A stretch of 25,521 bases of DNA from JAAYZQ01 sp034428935 (GTDB lineage Bacteria; Chloroflexota; Anaerolineae; JAAYZQ01). A program made the translations under genes and the position numbers. Shown in pieces: positions 11,785 through 19,170 of this stretch. The stretch's first letter is position 1, and every line of letters begins with the position of its first letter. The stretch lies in the NCBI GenBank assembly GCA_034428935.1, contig DAOUHB010000080.1:1-25521 (forward strand), read 5' to 3'. The notes beneath the pieces were generated by a model that worked only from the letters and a program-made list of their open reading frames with translations, ran no database searches and was not told where the DNA came from.

Positions 11785-13443
11785 TCACACCTCCGCCAGG
11801 TAGCGATGCACGAACTGCACGACGATAGAGCCCTCGCCCACGGCCGACGCCACGCGCTTGATGGAGCCCTGCCGCACGTCTCCGGCGACAAAGACGCCGG
11901 GCACGCTGGTCTCCAGGGTGTAGGGCAGGCGCTGCAGCGGCCAGGCCCGCGGCCGATCCCCGTCCATCAGCTCGCGGCCGGAAACGACAAAACCGTGCTG
12001 GTCGCGGAGCACTTCTTGCCCCAGCCAATCGGTGTGGGGCCGGGCGCCGATAAAGATGAACAGGCTGGAGGCGGGCACGGTTTCCGCCTGGCCTGTGCTG
12101 GTGTCGGTGAGGATGAGCGCCTCCAGGTGCTCGTTGCCCATGGCGCCCGTCACCTGCGTGCAGGTGCGGATGCAGATGTTCTCCGTGGCCTGCAGCCGCT
12201 CCACCAGGTAGTGCGACATGGTGACCGCCAGCGACTCGCCCCGAACCAACATGTAGACCGTGCGGGCATAGTCGGCGAAATAGACCGCCGCCTGTCCCGC
12301 CGAGTTGGCGCCGCCGACGATGTACACGTCCTCGCCGCGCACCGACTGGCCCTCCGTCATGCCCGCGCCATAGTACACACCCGCGCCGGTCAGCGCCTCG
12401 GTGCCGGGCACGTCCAGGCGCCGGTACGAAACCCCCGTGGCAATGACCACCGCCCGGGCGCCGACCTCGGTGCCGTCGCGCAGGACGACGCCCCGGTAGG
12501 CGCCCTGCACCACGAGCCCCACCACCTCTTGCGTGGAGAGGATCTCGGCGCCAAATCGCCGCGCCTGGATGACCGCCCGCCGCGCCAGCTCGCCCCCGGA
12601 AATGCCCGAGGGAAACCCCAGGTAGTTCTCGATGCGAGAGCTCATGCCCGCCTGGCCGCCGGGTGCCTCGCGCTCGATGACCAGCGTGCTGAGACCCTCG
12701 GACGCGCCATAGACGGCCGCCGCCAGGCCGGCGGGGCCGCCGCCCACGACCACCAGGTCGTACAGCGCGCTCTCGGCCCGGATCTGCAGCCCGACCTTGG
12801 CCGCGATCTCCTGGTTGCTGGGGGCCTGGAGGCACTCGCCGTCGGGAAAGAGCAGGAGGGGCAGCGCCGGCGATTGGAGGCCGAGCTGGGCCAGGAGGCG
12901 GCCAGCCTCGGGCTCCTTTTCCAGGTCCAGCCAACTGTACGGCACCTGGTTCCGGGCCATGAAATCCTTGGCCTGGTGCGTCTTGGGTGACCAGCGGTGT
13001 CCGATGACCCGCACGCCGGCAAAGGAGGGGCGGAAGGTGGCCTGCCATTCGGCCAGGAGGTCGTCCAGGATGGGGTAGAGGTGCTCCTCCGGCGGGTGCC
13101 AGGGCTTGAGCAGGTAGTGGTGCACGCGGGCGTCGTTGATGGCCCGGATGGCCGCCTCCGTATCGCTGTAGGCCGTCAGGAGGACGCGCATGGCCGTGGG
13201 ATAGATCTCGATGGCCTGCTGCAGAAACTCGACGCCGTTCTTGCCCGGCATACGCTGGTCGACCAGGAACAGGGCCACCGAGTCGCCCCGCAGGCGCAAC
13301 TGCTCGACGGTCTCCAGCGCCTCGTCGGCCGAGGACGCCTGCAAGACGCGATAGTCCTTGCCATAGTGGCGCCGCAGGTCCTGGCCTACGACCTGGAGGA
13401 CTTCCGGATCGTCGTCGATGGTCAGCAGAATAGGTTTTGACAT
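11785..13443 (-). CDS. Response regulator receiver fused to thioredoxin-reductase-like flavoprotein
   Basis: This is a 552-residue fusion. The N-terminal receiver (1-125) is complete: acidic D10-D12, phosphoacceptor D62 in FLVDQRMPGKNG, T90 and K113 in LLKPW. Residues 140-225 look glutaredoxin-like (VIGHRWSPKTHQAKDFM, LPLLLFPDG) but lack active cysteines. The C-terminal module (228-552) has FAD motif VVVGGGPAGLAAA, NAD(P)H motif IVGGANSAGQAA and GVFVAGDVRQGSI. Where thioredoxin reductases carry CxxC, the sequence reads YYGAGM (357-362), so no dithiol is present. Electron transfer to thioredoxin by the standard route is therefore unlikely. The start at 13443 has AAAGGG upstream. It probably responds to the adjacent histidine kinase. 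Confidence 0.9.
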   Translation of the reverse strand: MSKPILLTIDDDPEVLQVVGQDLRRHYGKDYRVLQASSADEALETVEQLRLRGDSVALFLVDQRMPGKNGVEFLQQAIEIYPTAMRVLLTAYSDTEAAIRAINDARVHHYLLKPWHPPEEHLYPILDDLLAEWQATFRPSFAGVRVIGHRWSPKTHQAKDFMARNQVPYSWLDLEKEPEAGRLLAQLGLQSPALPLLLFPDGECLQAPSNQEIAAKVGLQIRAESALYDLVVVGGGPAGLAAAVYGASEGLSTLVIEREAPGGQAGMSSRIENYLGFPSGISGGELARRAVIQARRFGAEILSTQEVVGLVVQGAYRGVVLRDGTEVGARAVVIATGVSYRRLDVPGTEALTGAGVYYGAGMTEGQSVRGEDVYIVGGANSAGQAAVYFADYARTVYMLVRGESLAVTMSHYLVERLQATENICIRTCTQVTGAMGNEHLEALILTDTSTGQAETVPASSLFIFIGARPHTDWLGQEVLRDQHGFVVSGRELMDGDRPRAWPLQRLPYTLETSVPGVFVAGDVRQGSIKRVASAVGEGSIVVQFVHRYLAEV

Positions 13444-13454
13444 AACGTTCCCTT

Positions 13455-16169
13455 TCAAGCCAGGGGCTGCTCCGGCTCGGGCGTCGCCTGGGCGGTTTCC
13501 AGCAGCTCCCGGGCCTGCCGCAGCTCGATGGTATCGTGGCCCTCCTGGTAACCGGCGTAGCAGCTTTCCAGGACGGCCAGCCCTTCGGCCTGGCGGCCCT
13601 GGCGGGCACAGAGGCGGGCCAGGCTGAGGGCCGCGCGCAGCTCCAGCGCCCGGGACTGTTGCTCGCCGGCCAGGTCGAGGGCCTTGCGCAGCAGCTCGCC
13701 CGCCTCGTCCTCAAAGCCGGGCTCCAACAGGAGCAGTTCGGCATGCAGCCGGTACTGCTCCGGCAGGTACCAGGCCTCCTCGTTGGGGTAGAGGGCCTCT
13801 TCTATGGCCCTTAGCCCCTCGGCCCGCCTGCCGGCCACCAGGTAGGCTTCGGCCAGGCTCGTGCGGCCATACGACACCAGCCCGGCGCCGCTGGCCTCCC
13901 ACAAGAAGAGGGACTGGGTCAGCTCGGCCAGTCCGGCCTCCACCTGGCCCAGGTGGACCTGGGCCAGGCCGCGCAGCATGCTGGCGTTGGCCTGCCAGGC
14001 GCCAAAGCCCCGCTCCCGGGCCAGGTCAAAGGCCCGGCCGGCCTCGGCATAGCACTCGGGCCATTCTCGCAGGTAGGAGTGGAGGCTGGCGGCGTGGATG
14101 GAGGCCATGGTGCGGCTGTAGGGGTGGTTGACCTGCTCGGCGAGGGCCAGCGATCTCTTGCTCGCCTCCCGGGCCTGGTCGGGCAGCCCCTGGAGCCACA
14201 TGGTGCGCGACAGGAAGGAATGGGCCGCCACGCAGGGGTCCTGGCCGTAGGCGTGCGTCAGATCGGCGTGGAGCCCCGGGTTGTAGAGGGCGATGACGAG
14301 CTCCAACTGTTGCCGGGCGGTCTCGTACCGGGCACCGTACATGGCAGAGATGCCCAACAGCAGGTGACAGATCAGGGTACAAGCCGTGTCGCCTGCCTGT
14401 TGGGCCATGACCAGGAGGCGTGAGCCTTCTTCGACAACGTGGCCCACCTGGCCCCGCATCAGGTAAAAGACCAACTGGCCCAGCAGCAGTTGCGCCGACT
14501 GGGGCGGATCACCCATGAGATGCACCAGCTCCCGGGCACGGCTAAAGGCCCGGTCCACGCGGGGCGAGCCGTAGCCAAAGAGGGCGATAAAGACCATGCC
14601 CAGGGTGATCTGCAGCTCGGTCTCCAGTTTCATCTGCTGCGGGCTCGGGGGCAGGCCGGCCGCCAGTTCCAGGCCCCGCACCAGGTGTGCCGCCGCCTCG
14701 TCGTAGCCCGACAGCCGCCTGGCGCGGTTGGCGGCCTGCAGCCGGTACCTCGCCGCCTTGTCCAGCAGGCCGGCCTTCTCAAAGTGATGGGCCAGTTGCG
14801 CGGCCATCTCTTCCGTTTGCCCGGCGGCCAGCTCTTCAAGCGCCTGGCCCACGTCGCGGTGGAGGTAGAGCTGCTCGGCGTCGCTCAGGCTGTTGTAGAG
14901 GTAATGATGGAACAGGTTGTGGGCAAAACGGTAGAGCGACAGCCGCACGTAGCCCACCTGAACCAGGCCCTCCGCCTGGATCAGGCGATGGCGCCTCTGG
15001 AGCTCGCCGCTGAGCTGGCGGACCACCTCTCGCTCGGGCATCGACTGCACGCGCGCCATGACCTCGGCGGAAAACCGCTCGCCCTCGACGCTGGCCACCT
15101 GCAGCATCTCGCGCAGGTCGGCGCTCAGGCGGTCGATGCGCTCTTCGATGACGCCCTCGACGCGCGCCGGCAGCGTGCTCCAGTCCAGCGTTGGCCCTTC
15201 GACCCAGCGCCCCCGGGCGTCCTTGACAATGTTCTTGCGCTCCTGCATGGCCCGCAGCAGCTCCACGGTATAGAGGGCGTGGCCGCCCGTGTGCCGGAAA
15301 AGCGCCGCGCGGAACTCTTCTCCCAGGGCGTTCGGTTCCGAGTCGAGGAGCGAGTCCACGAACCGGCGCTGGCCCTCCTCGGGGATGGCGTCCAGGTCCA
15401 GCGTGATGTCGCCGTAATAGCGGGTCAGCTCGTTCAGGACGGGCTCCAGGGGATGGCGCTGGCCCTCGCGGCCGGCGGCCAGGTCGTTGGGCCGGTACGA
15501 GCCGATGATGAGGACCCGGCTGGATTCCAACCGGCGACCCAGGTGAAAGAGGAGGTTGATGGACGCGCCATCGGCCCATTGCAGGTCGTCCAGGAAGAGG
15601 ATGAGGGGGATCTTCTGGCTCAACCGCTGCACAAAGGACGTGTACTGCTCCAGGATGCGGCTCTGCTCCGCCGGTGTCTCGCCCGCGCCGGCGGCCAGCC
15701 CCTTTTTCTCCGCCAGCAACTCCAGGCGATCCATCCAGCCCACCTTCTCGGCGATGGCCTTCCCGAACTCGCCGATGAGCTTGCCCCCCGGCACGAGGAC
15801 GCCCACGAGGTCGGGCGCCACTTCCACCAGGATCTGGACCGAGCGGACCAGCACCGTTCGCAGGCGGCGATCGTTTTCGGCCGGGCCGCCTGCCTTCGCG
15901 CCCTTGGCCGTCACCTGCCCGGTGAGCATCGCCAGGGCCTCGCGGAAGGGCAGGTAGGGGTCGCCCGCGCCCGTCTGGGCGTTGCAGCTTCCCGCGGCCA
16001 GCGCGACCTCCGCATTGGAGGCAAAGGCCTGTTCCACGAAATGGTGGACCAGGGCCGTCTTGCCGCTGCCCGCCTGGCCGGCCACAAAGCAGATCTGGCC
16101 GTTGCCGGCCAGGGCCTCGGCCAGGTGGCGATGCAGGCTCGCCAATTCATGTTCGCGATCGACAAACAT
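13455..16169 (-). CDS. AAA/STAND-like ATPase with TPR repeats, no DNA-binding domain
   Basis: This 904-residue protein has an N-terminal AAA_16-type ATPase: Walker A GQAGSGKT (31-38), Walker B LILFLDDLQWAD (189-200) and the GSYRPND sensor segment. A winged-helix-like part follows (ERIDRLSADLREMLQVASVE), then tetratricopeptide-type helical repeats from about 440 to 890. The architecture matches LuxR-type large ATP-binding regulators and cyclase-associated ATPases, but the chain ends EPEQPLA without a helix-turn-helix or catalytic domain. It is likely a scaffold or switch acting through a partner. I chose the ATG at 16169 (GAGGG 5 nt upstream). In-frame GTG codons at 16181 and 16196 are alternatives and would close the gap to the STAS gene. 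Confidence 0.85.
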   Translation of the reverse strand: MFVDREHELASLHRHLAEALAGNGQICFVAGQAGSGKTALVHHFVEQAFASNAEVALAAGSCNAQTGAGDPYLPFREALAMLTGQVTAKGAKAGGPAENDRRLRTVLVRSVQILVEVAPDLVGVLVPGGKLIGEFGKAIAEKVGWMDRLELLAEKKGLAAGAGETPAEQSRILEQYTSFVQRLSQKIPLILFLDDLQWADGASINLLFHLGRRLESSRVLIIGSYRPNDLAAGREGQRHPLEPVLNELTRYYGDITLDLDAIPEEGQRRFVDSLLDSEPNALGEEFRAALFRHTGGHALYTVELLRAMQERKNIVKDARGRWVEGPTLDWSTLPARVEGVIEERIDRLSADLREMLQVASVEGERFSAEVMARVQSMPEREVVRQLSGELQRRHRLIQAEGLVQVGYVRLSLYRFAHNLFHHYLYNSLSDAEQLYLHRDVGQALEELAAGQTEEMAAQLAHHFEKAGLLDKAARYRLQAANRARRLSGYDEAAAHLVRGLELAAGLPPSPQQMKLETELQITLGMVFIALFGYGSPRVDRAFSRARELVHLMGDPPQSAQLLLGQLVFYLMRGQVGHVVEEGSRLLVMAQQAGDTACTLICHLLLGISAMYGARYETARQQLELVIALYNPGLHADLTHAYGQDPCVAAHSFLSRTMWLQGLPDQAREASKRSLALAEQVNHPYSRTMASIHAASLHSYLREWPECYAEAGRAFDLARERGFGAWQANASMLRGLAQVHLGQVEAGLAELTQSLFLWEASGAGLVSYGRTSLAEAYLVAGRRAEGLRAIEEALYPNEEAWYLPEQYRLHAELLLLEPGFEDEAGELLRKALDLAGEQQSRALELRAALSLARLCARQGRQAEGLAVLESCYAGYQEGHDTIELRQARELLETAQATPEPEQPLA

Positions 16170-16192
16170 GGCATCCCTCACCAGGGCTTTCC

Positions 16193-16576
16193 TCACCAGG
16201 GATAGGCTTGTTCGGCCGGCTTGGCGGCGGCCGCCAGGGCCGACGCCTCGTCGGGGTGGAGGCTGATGGCCTCGTTCAGGCGCGTCAGTTCAAAGATGTG
16301 GCGATAGTGCTCGTCGAGGCCACAAGCCAGCAGCCGCTTTTGCTGCCGCTGGGCGCGAATGAGCAGCGTCACCAGCAGCCCGATGCCCGAGCTGCTCATG
16401 TACTCCAGGCCGTCGAAATTCAGGAGTATGTTGCGCACGTTCCGGTCGCACGCTTCGTTGTAGGCGGCCATGAGCTGATCTTCGCCAAAGGTCGTCAGCT
16501 CACCGTGCACCTCCAGGATGCAGGTATCGCTGCCGGCCTGGCGAACGCGAACCTTGATCTTGGGCGAGTTGGACAT
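16193..16576 (-). CDS. STAS-domain anti-anti-sigma factor (second of a pair)
   Basis: This 127-residue SpoIIAA/RsbV-type STAS protein contains LNFDGLEYMSSSGIGLLVTL. The serine aligned with the SpoIIAA phosphorylation site is present within SSSG, so it should be phosphorylated by an RsbW-type kinase and dephosphorylated by a PP2C phosphatase. Both activities are encoded just upstream on one protein. GGAGG lies 4 nt before the ATG. It shares the C-terminal pattern EHYRHIFELTRL with the neighbouring STAS protein, which indicates duplication. The gap to that gene is 16 bp. Confidence 0.9.
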   Translation of the reverse strand: MSNSPKIKVRVRQAGSDTCILEVHGELTTFGEDQLMAAYNEACDRNVRNILLNFDGLEYMSSSGIGLLVTLLIRAQRQQKRLLACGLDEHYRHIFELTRLNEAISLHPDEASALAAAAKPAEQAYPW

Positions 16577-16592
16577 GGTGCCTCCTTATGGC

Positions 16593-16997
16593 TCAGGGCG
16601 TTGCCTGAAACCCTGTCCCGTTTCCGGTACGTTCCCTGTTCTGGGGGCCGTCCCACGCGGCCCCGGCCAGCGCGCTCTCCTCGTCGTCATAGATGGCGAT
16701 ATAGTCCGACAACCGGGTGATCTGAAAGATCTCGCGAAAGTGCTCGCACAACCCGTAGGCCAGGATGCGCCGCTGCGCCTGCCTGGCCCGCATGATCAAC
16801 ACGACGAGCAGGGCGATCCCCTTGCTGTTGATGTAGCGCACGTCGCCCATGTCCAGGATGATGGCTCCGGGATCGGCTTCTTCGGCGGCGGTGTAGGCCC
16901 TGCCGAGCACTCCCTCGGCAAAGCCGTCCACCTCTCCGCGCATCTCGACGATGGCGGCGCCTGCCCGGCGCCGCACGCCAGCCTCAAGGTGCTGCAC
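16593..16997 (-). CDS. STAS-domain anti-anti-sigma factor (first of a pair)
   Basis: This 134-residue STAS protein has the core LDMGDVRYINSKGIALLVVL. The phosphorylatable serine is kept in NSKG, but the flanking residues differ from its neighbour (SSSG), so the two may differ in kinase or phosphatase preference. The shared C-terminal motif EHFREIFQITRL marks it as a paralogue. The GTG start (16997) overlaps the phosphatase stop by 14 bp, with AAGGAAAGG upstream inside that gene, so translation is likely coupled. Residues after about 115 are low-complexity (GPQNRERTGNGTG). Confidence 0.88.
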   Translation of the reverse strand: MQHLEAGVRRRAGAAIVEMRGEVDGFAEGVLGRAYTAAEEADPGAIILDMGDVRYINSKGIALLVVLIMRARQAQRRILAYGLCEHFREIFQITRLSDYIAIYDDEESALAGAAWDGPQNRERTGNGTGFQATP

Positions 16998-19170
16998 CGG
17001 CGTTTTCCTTTCCTTGCTGCGCTCGCAGCATGACGAGCTCCACGGTGTGCCCTGTCTCGTCCTGGACGACGTTGACGCAGTCCATCATCTTTTTTATGAG
17101 AAAGGTCCCCCAGCCGCGGGGAGACTGGAGCCCCGCGATCTTGGCTTCGATGTCGGGCTCTTCCGGCTCGCCGGGGGGAGGCCCGTTCCCCTGGTCGGTG
17201 ATGCGCACGGCGATGGCCTCGGAAGAGCACAGCACCTCGATGTCCACGGGGAGCTCGGCGCGATATTCGTTGCCGTGCTCCATGGCGTTCATCGTCGCCT
17301 CGCCCACGGCCGTCTGCAGGCGGTCCAGTTGCCGGGGCGACAGCCCCAGCTTTTCCACGGCCCGGCTCACCTTCTCAATGGCGTGGTGCTCGCCGCCGGG
17401 CTCGCTGGGCAGCGAGAAGTGGTCCAGGATCTGCCAGTGGCCCGCGCCGGGCGACCCGGCTTTGTCCCGGGGCCCGCAATCCTCGGGCGTGCCCCGGTGC
17501 AGGGTGAGGAGGGTGACGTCGTCCTCCTGCTGCCAGCCCCGCCCGGTAAAGCTCTCCAGCTCGGACAGCAGGCGCTGGATGAGGGTCGGGCACTGGGCGG
17601 CCCCCTGGCTCAGGATCGCCTGCAAGCGGGCGTTGCCAAACATCTCGCGGTGCGAGTTGTGGGCTTCCACCAGCCCGTCGCTGTAAAAGACCAGGCATTC
17701 TCCCGGCTCGATGGTCGTCTCGACCTCTTCGTACACCATGCCCGACATGAGCCCCAGGGGCATGCCCGTGGCCCGCAGCTCGACCGCCTGGCCGCTGCCG
17801 TTGCGCGCCCCGTTCCGCGTGCGGTAGGGCAGGTTGTGGCCAGCGTTGGCAAAGCGCAGCCTGCCCGTCTTGGGGTCCAGGATGGCGTACAGGCAGGTCA
17901 CAAACATCTTGGGCGGGATCTCGCGCACCAGCAGCTCGTTCACCTGCTGCAACACCTGTCCCGGCGACCCCGAGCCACGGGCCGTGGAGCGCAACAGGCT
18001 GCGCGTCGTGGCCATGACCAGGGCCGCGGGCACCCCCTTGTCGGTCACGTCGCCGATGAGCAGCCCCAGGCGGCCGTCGTCCAGCCTCACATAGTCGTAA
18101 AAGTCGCCGCCCACGGCCTGCGCCGGCTGGTAATGGCCCGTCACCCGCCAGCCGGCCAGGTTGGGCATGGACTTGGGCAGCAGGGTCTGCTGGATGACCC
18201 GCGCCACGCGCATCTGCTGTTCCAGGCGGGCGCGGTCCAGGGCTTCGCGGCGCCGTTCGTGGGCCAGGAACCCGAACCCCACGGCGGGCAGGACAATGCC
18301 CAGGATGAGCAGCCCCAGGAGGAGCCGCTGATAGCTGCGGCTGGCACTGGTCAGGCTGGCCCACTCGTCCTCGGTGACGAGGCCCCACGGCGTGCCGGGC
18401 ACCGGGGCGATGCCCACCACCCGCTCCCCGTCGCGGTAGGCGTCGATCTGCCCCGCCAGGACGCGGCCCAACAGGTCGGGGTCCTCGAACTGCGTGCCGA
18501 TCTGGTCCGCCTCGGGGTGGTAGATGACCTGCCCGCTGGAGTCGACGAGGATGGCCGTCCCCTGCTCGCCGATGCGCAGGCGCACCAGGCTGGCGTAAAA
18601 GGCGCTGATGGTCGGCTCGCCCAGGCGAAACATGCCCGCCAGGGCCCCCAGAAAGTCGCCGCGGTGGCTCGTGATGGGCACCGCGACGACGACCACCTGG
18701 CTTCCCTGCGGGCCGTCGGCCAGGGCGTCCGACACGACGACGCCCTCGCCGCCCAGCAGGCGCCGGAAAAAGAGCCGGTCCGACCAGTCCTGGCGAAAGA
18801 TCTCGGGGCGGCCCGGCTCGGCGCCCATCACCTGGCCGCGGCTGTCGAGGAGGACCACGCCGCCGTCAAAGGACGCCAGGCGCCGCCGGGCGTCTTGCAG
18901 CGCCGAGCGCTGGCCCACGGGATAGTCCTCGTAAATCGCCAGGGTCCGGGCGAGGCTGACCAGGGGCTCCGAGAACTTGAGCACCTCTTCTCGCAGGCGG
19001 CTGGCCGCCTGGTAGGTGCGCTCCCGGTTTCGGGCCTCGATCTCGTCCTCGAGCTTGCCCTCGTAGGATAGGAAGGTGAGGACGGCGACTGCCGCCAGGA
19101 TGGCCACCGTGGGCACAAAGGACCAGGTGAGAATCCGCGCGCGGAGCTGCCGCCACCGGCTACGCACCAC
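16984..19170 (-). CDS. Membrane Cache-domain PP2C (SpoIIE/RsbU) phosphatase fused to RsbW-like kinase domain
   Basis: This 728-residue sensor has TM1 at about 14-35, an extracytoplasmic double-Cache-like region (36-280) and TM2 at 282-303. A short helical linker without an evident HAMP domain follows. The PP2C phosphatase spans about 330-560, with metal motifs GGDFYDY (354-360), GDVTDKG (373-379), FYSDGL and QEDDVT. A HATPase domain of anti-sigma kinase type ends the protein (about 585-720; N box AVGEATMNAMEHGN, G1 ITDQGNG, G2 GWGTFLIKKMMD). Kinase and phosphatase of a partner switch therefore sit in one chain, with two STAS substrates directly downstream. The GTG start touches the stop of the solute-binding protein gene, and GGGAGGG precedes it. 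The likely input is a ligand or the liganded binding protein. Confidence 0.92.
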   Translation of the reverse strand: MVRSRWRQLRARILTWSFVPTVAILAAVAVLTFLSYEGKLEDEIEARNRERTYQAASRLREEVLKFSEPLVSLARTLAIYEDYPVGQRSALQDARRRLASFDGGVVLLDSRGQVMGAEPGRPEIFRQDWSDRLFFRRLLGGEGVVVSDALADGPQGSQVVVVAVPITSHRGDFLGALAGMFRLGEPTISAFYASLVRLRIGEQGTAILVDSSGQVIYHPEADQIGTQFEDPDLLGRVLAGQIDAYRDGERVVGIAPVPGTPWGLVTEDEWASLTSASRSYQRLLLGLLILGIVLPAVGFGFLAHERRREALDRARLEQQMRVARVIQQTLLPKSMPNLAGWRVTGHYQPAQAVGGDFYDYVRLDDGRLGLLIGDVTDKGVPAALVMATTRSLLRSTARGSGSPGQVLQQVNELLVREIPPKMFVTCLYAILDPKTGRLRFANAGHNLPYRTRNGARNGSGQAVELRATGMPLGLMSGMVYEEVETTIEPGECLVFYSDGLVEAHNSHREMFGNARLQAILSQGAAQCPTLIQRLLSELESFTGRGWQQEDDVTLLTLHRGTPEDCGPRDKAGSPGAGHWQILDHFSLPSEPGGEHHAIEKVSRAVEKLGLSPRQLDRLQTAVGEATMNAMEHGNEYRAELPVDIEVLCSSEAIAVRITDQGNGPPPGEPEEPDIEAKIAGLQSPRGWGTFLIKKMMDCVNVVQDETGHTVELVMLRAQQGKENAGAAP

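Noticed and set aside
14439..16205. Plus-strand open frame (588 codons) opposite the AAA/TPR ATPase
   Set aside because: Shadow frame without domain motifs, fully within a well-supported gene.
16951..19071. Long plus-strand open frame (706 codons) opposite the phosphatase gene
   Set aside because: It is the antisense shadow of a clearly recognisable Cache/PP2C/HATPase gene in very GC-rich DNA. It has no recognisable domains and no credible ribosome site.
10371..19170. Stressosome (RsbR/S/T) module
   Set aside because: There are STAS proteins and a PP2C phosphatase, but no globin-like RsbR, no separate RsbT kinase and no sigma factor; the architecture fits an RsbU/V/W-like switch instead.
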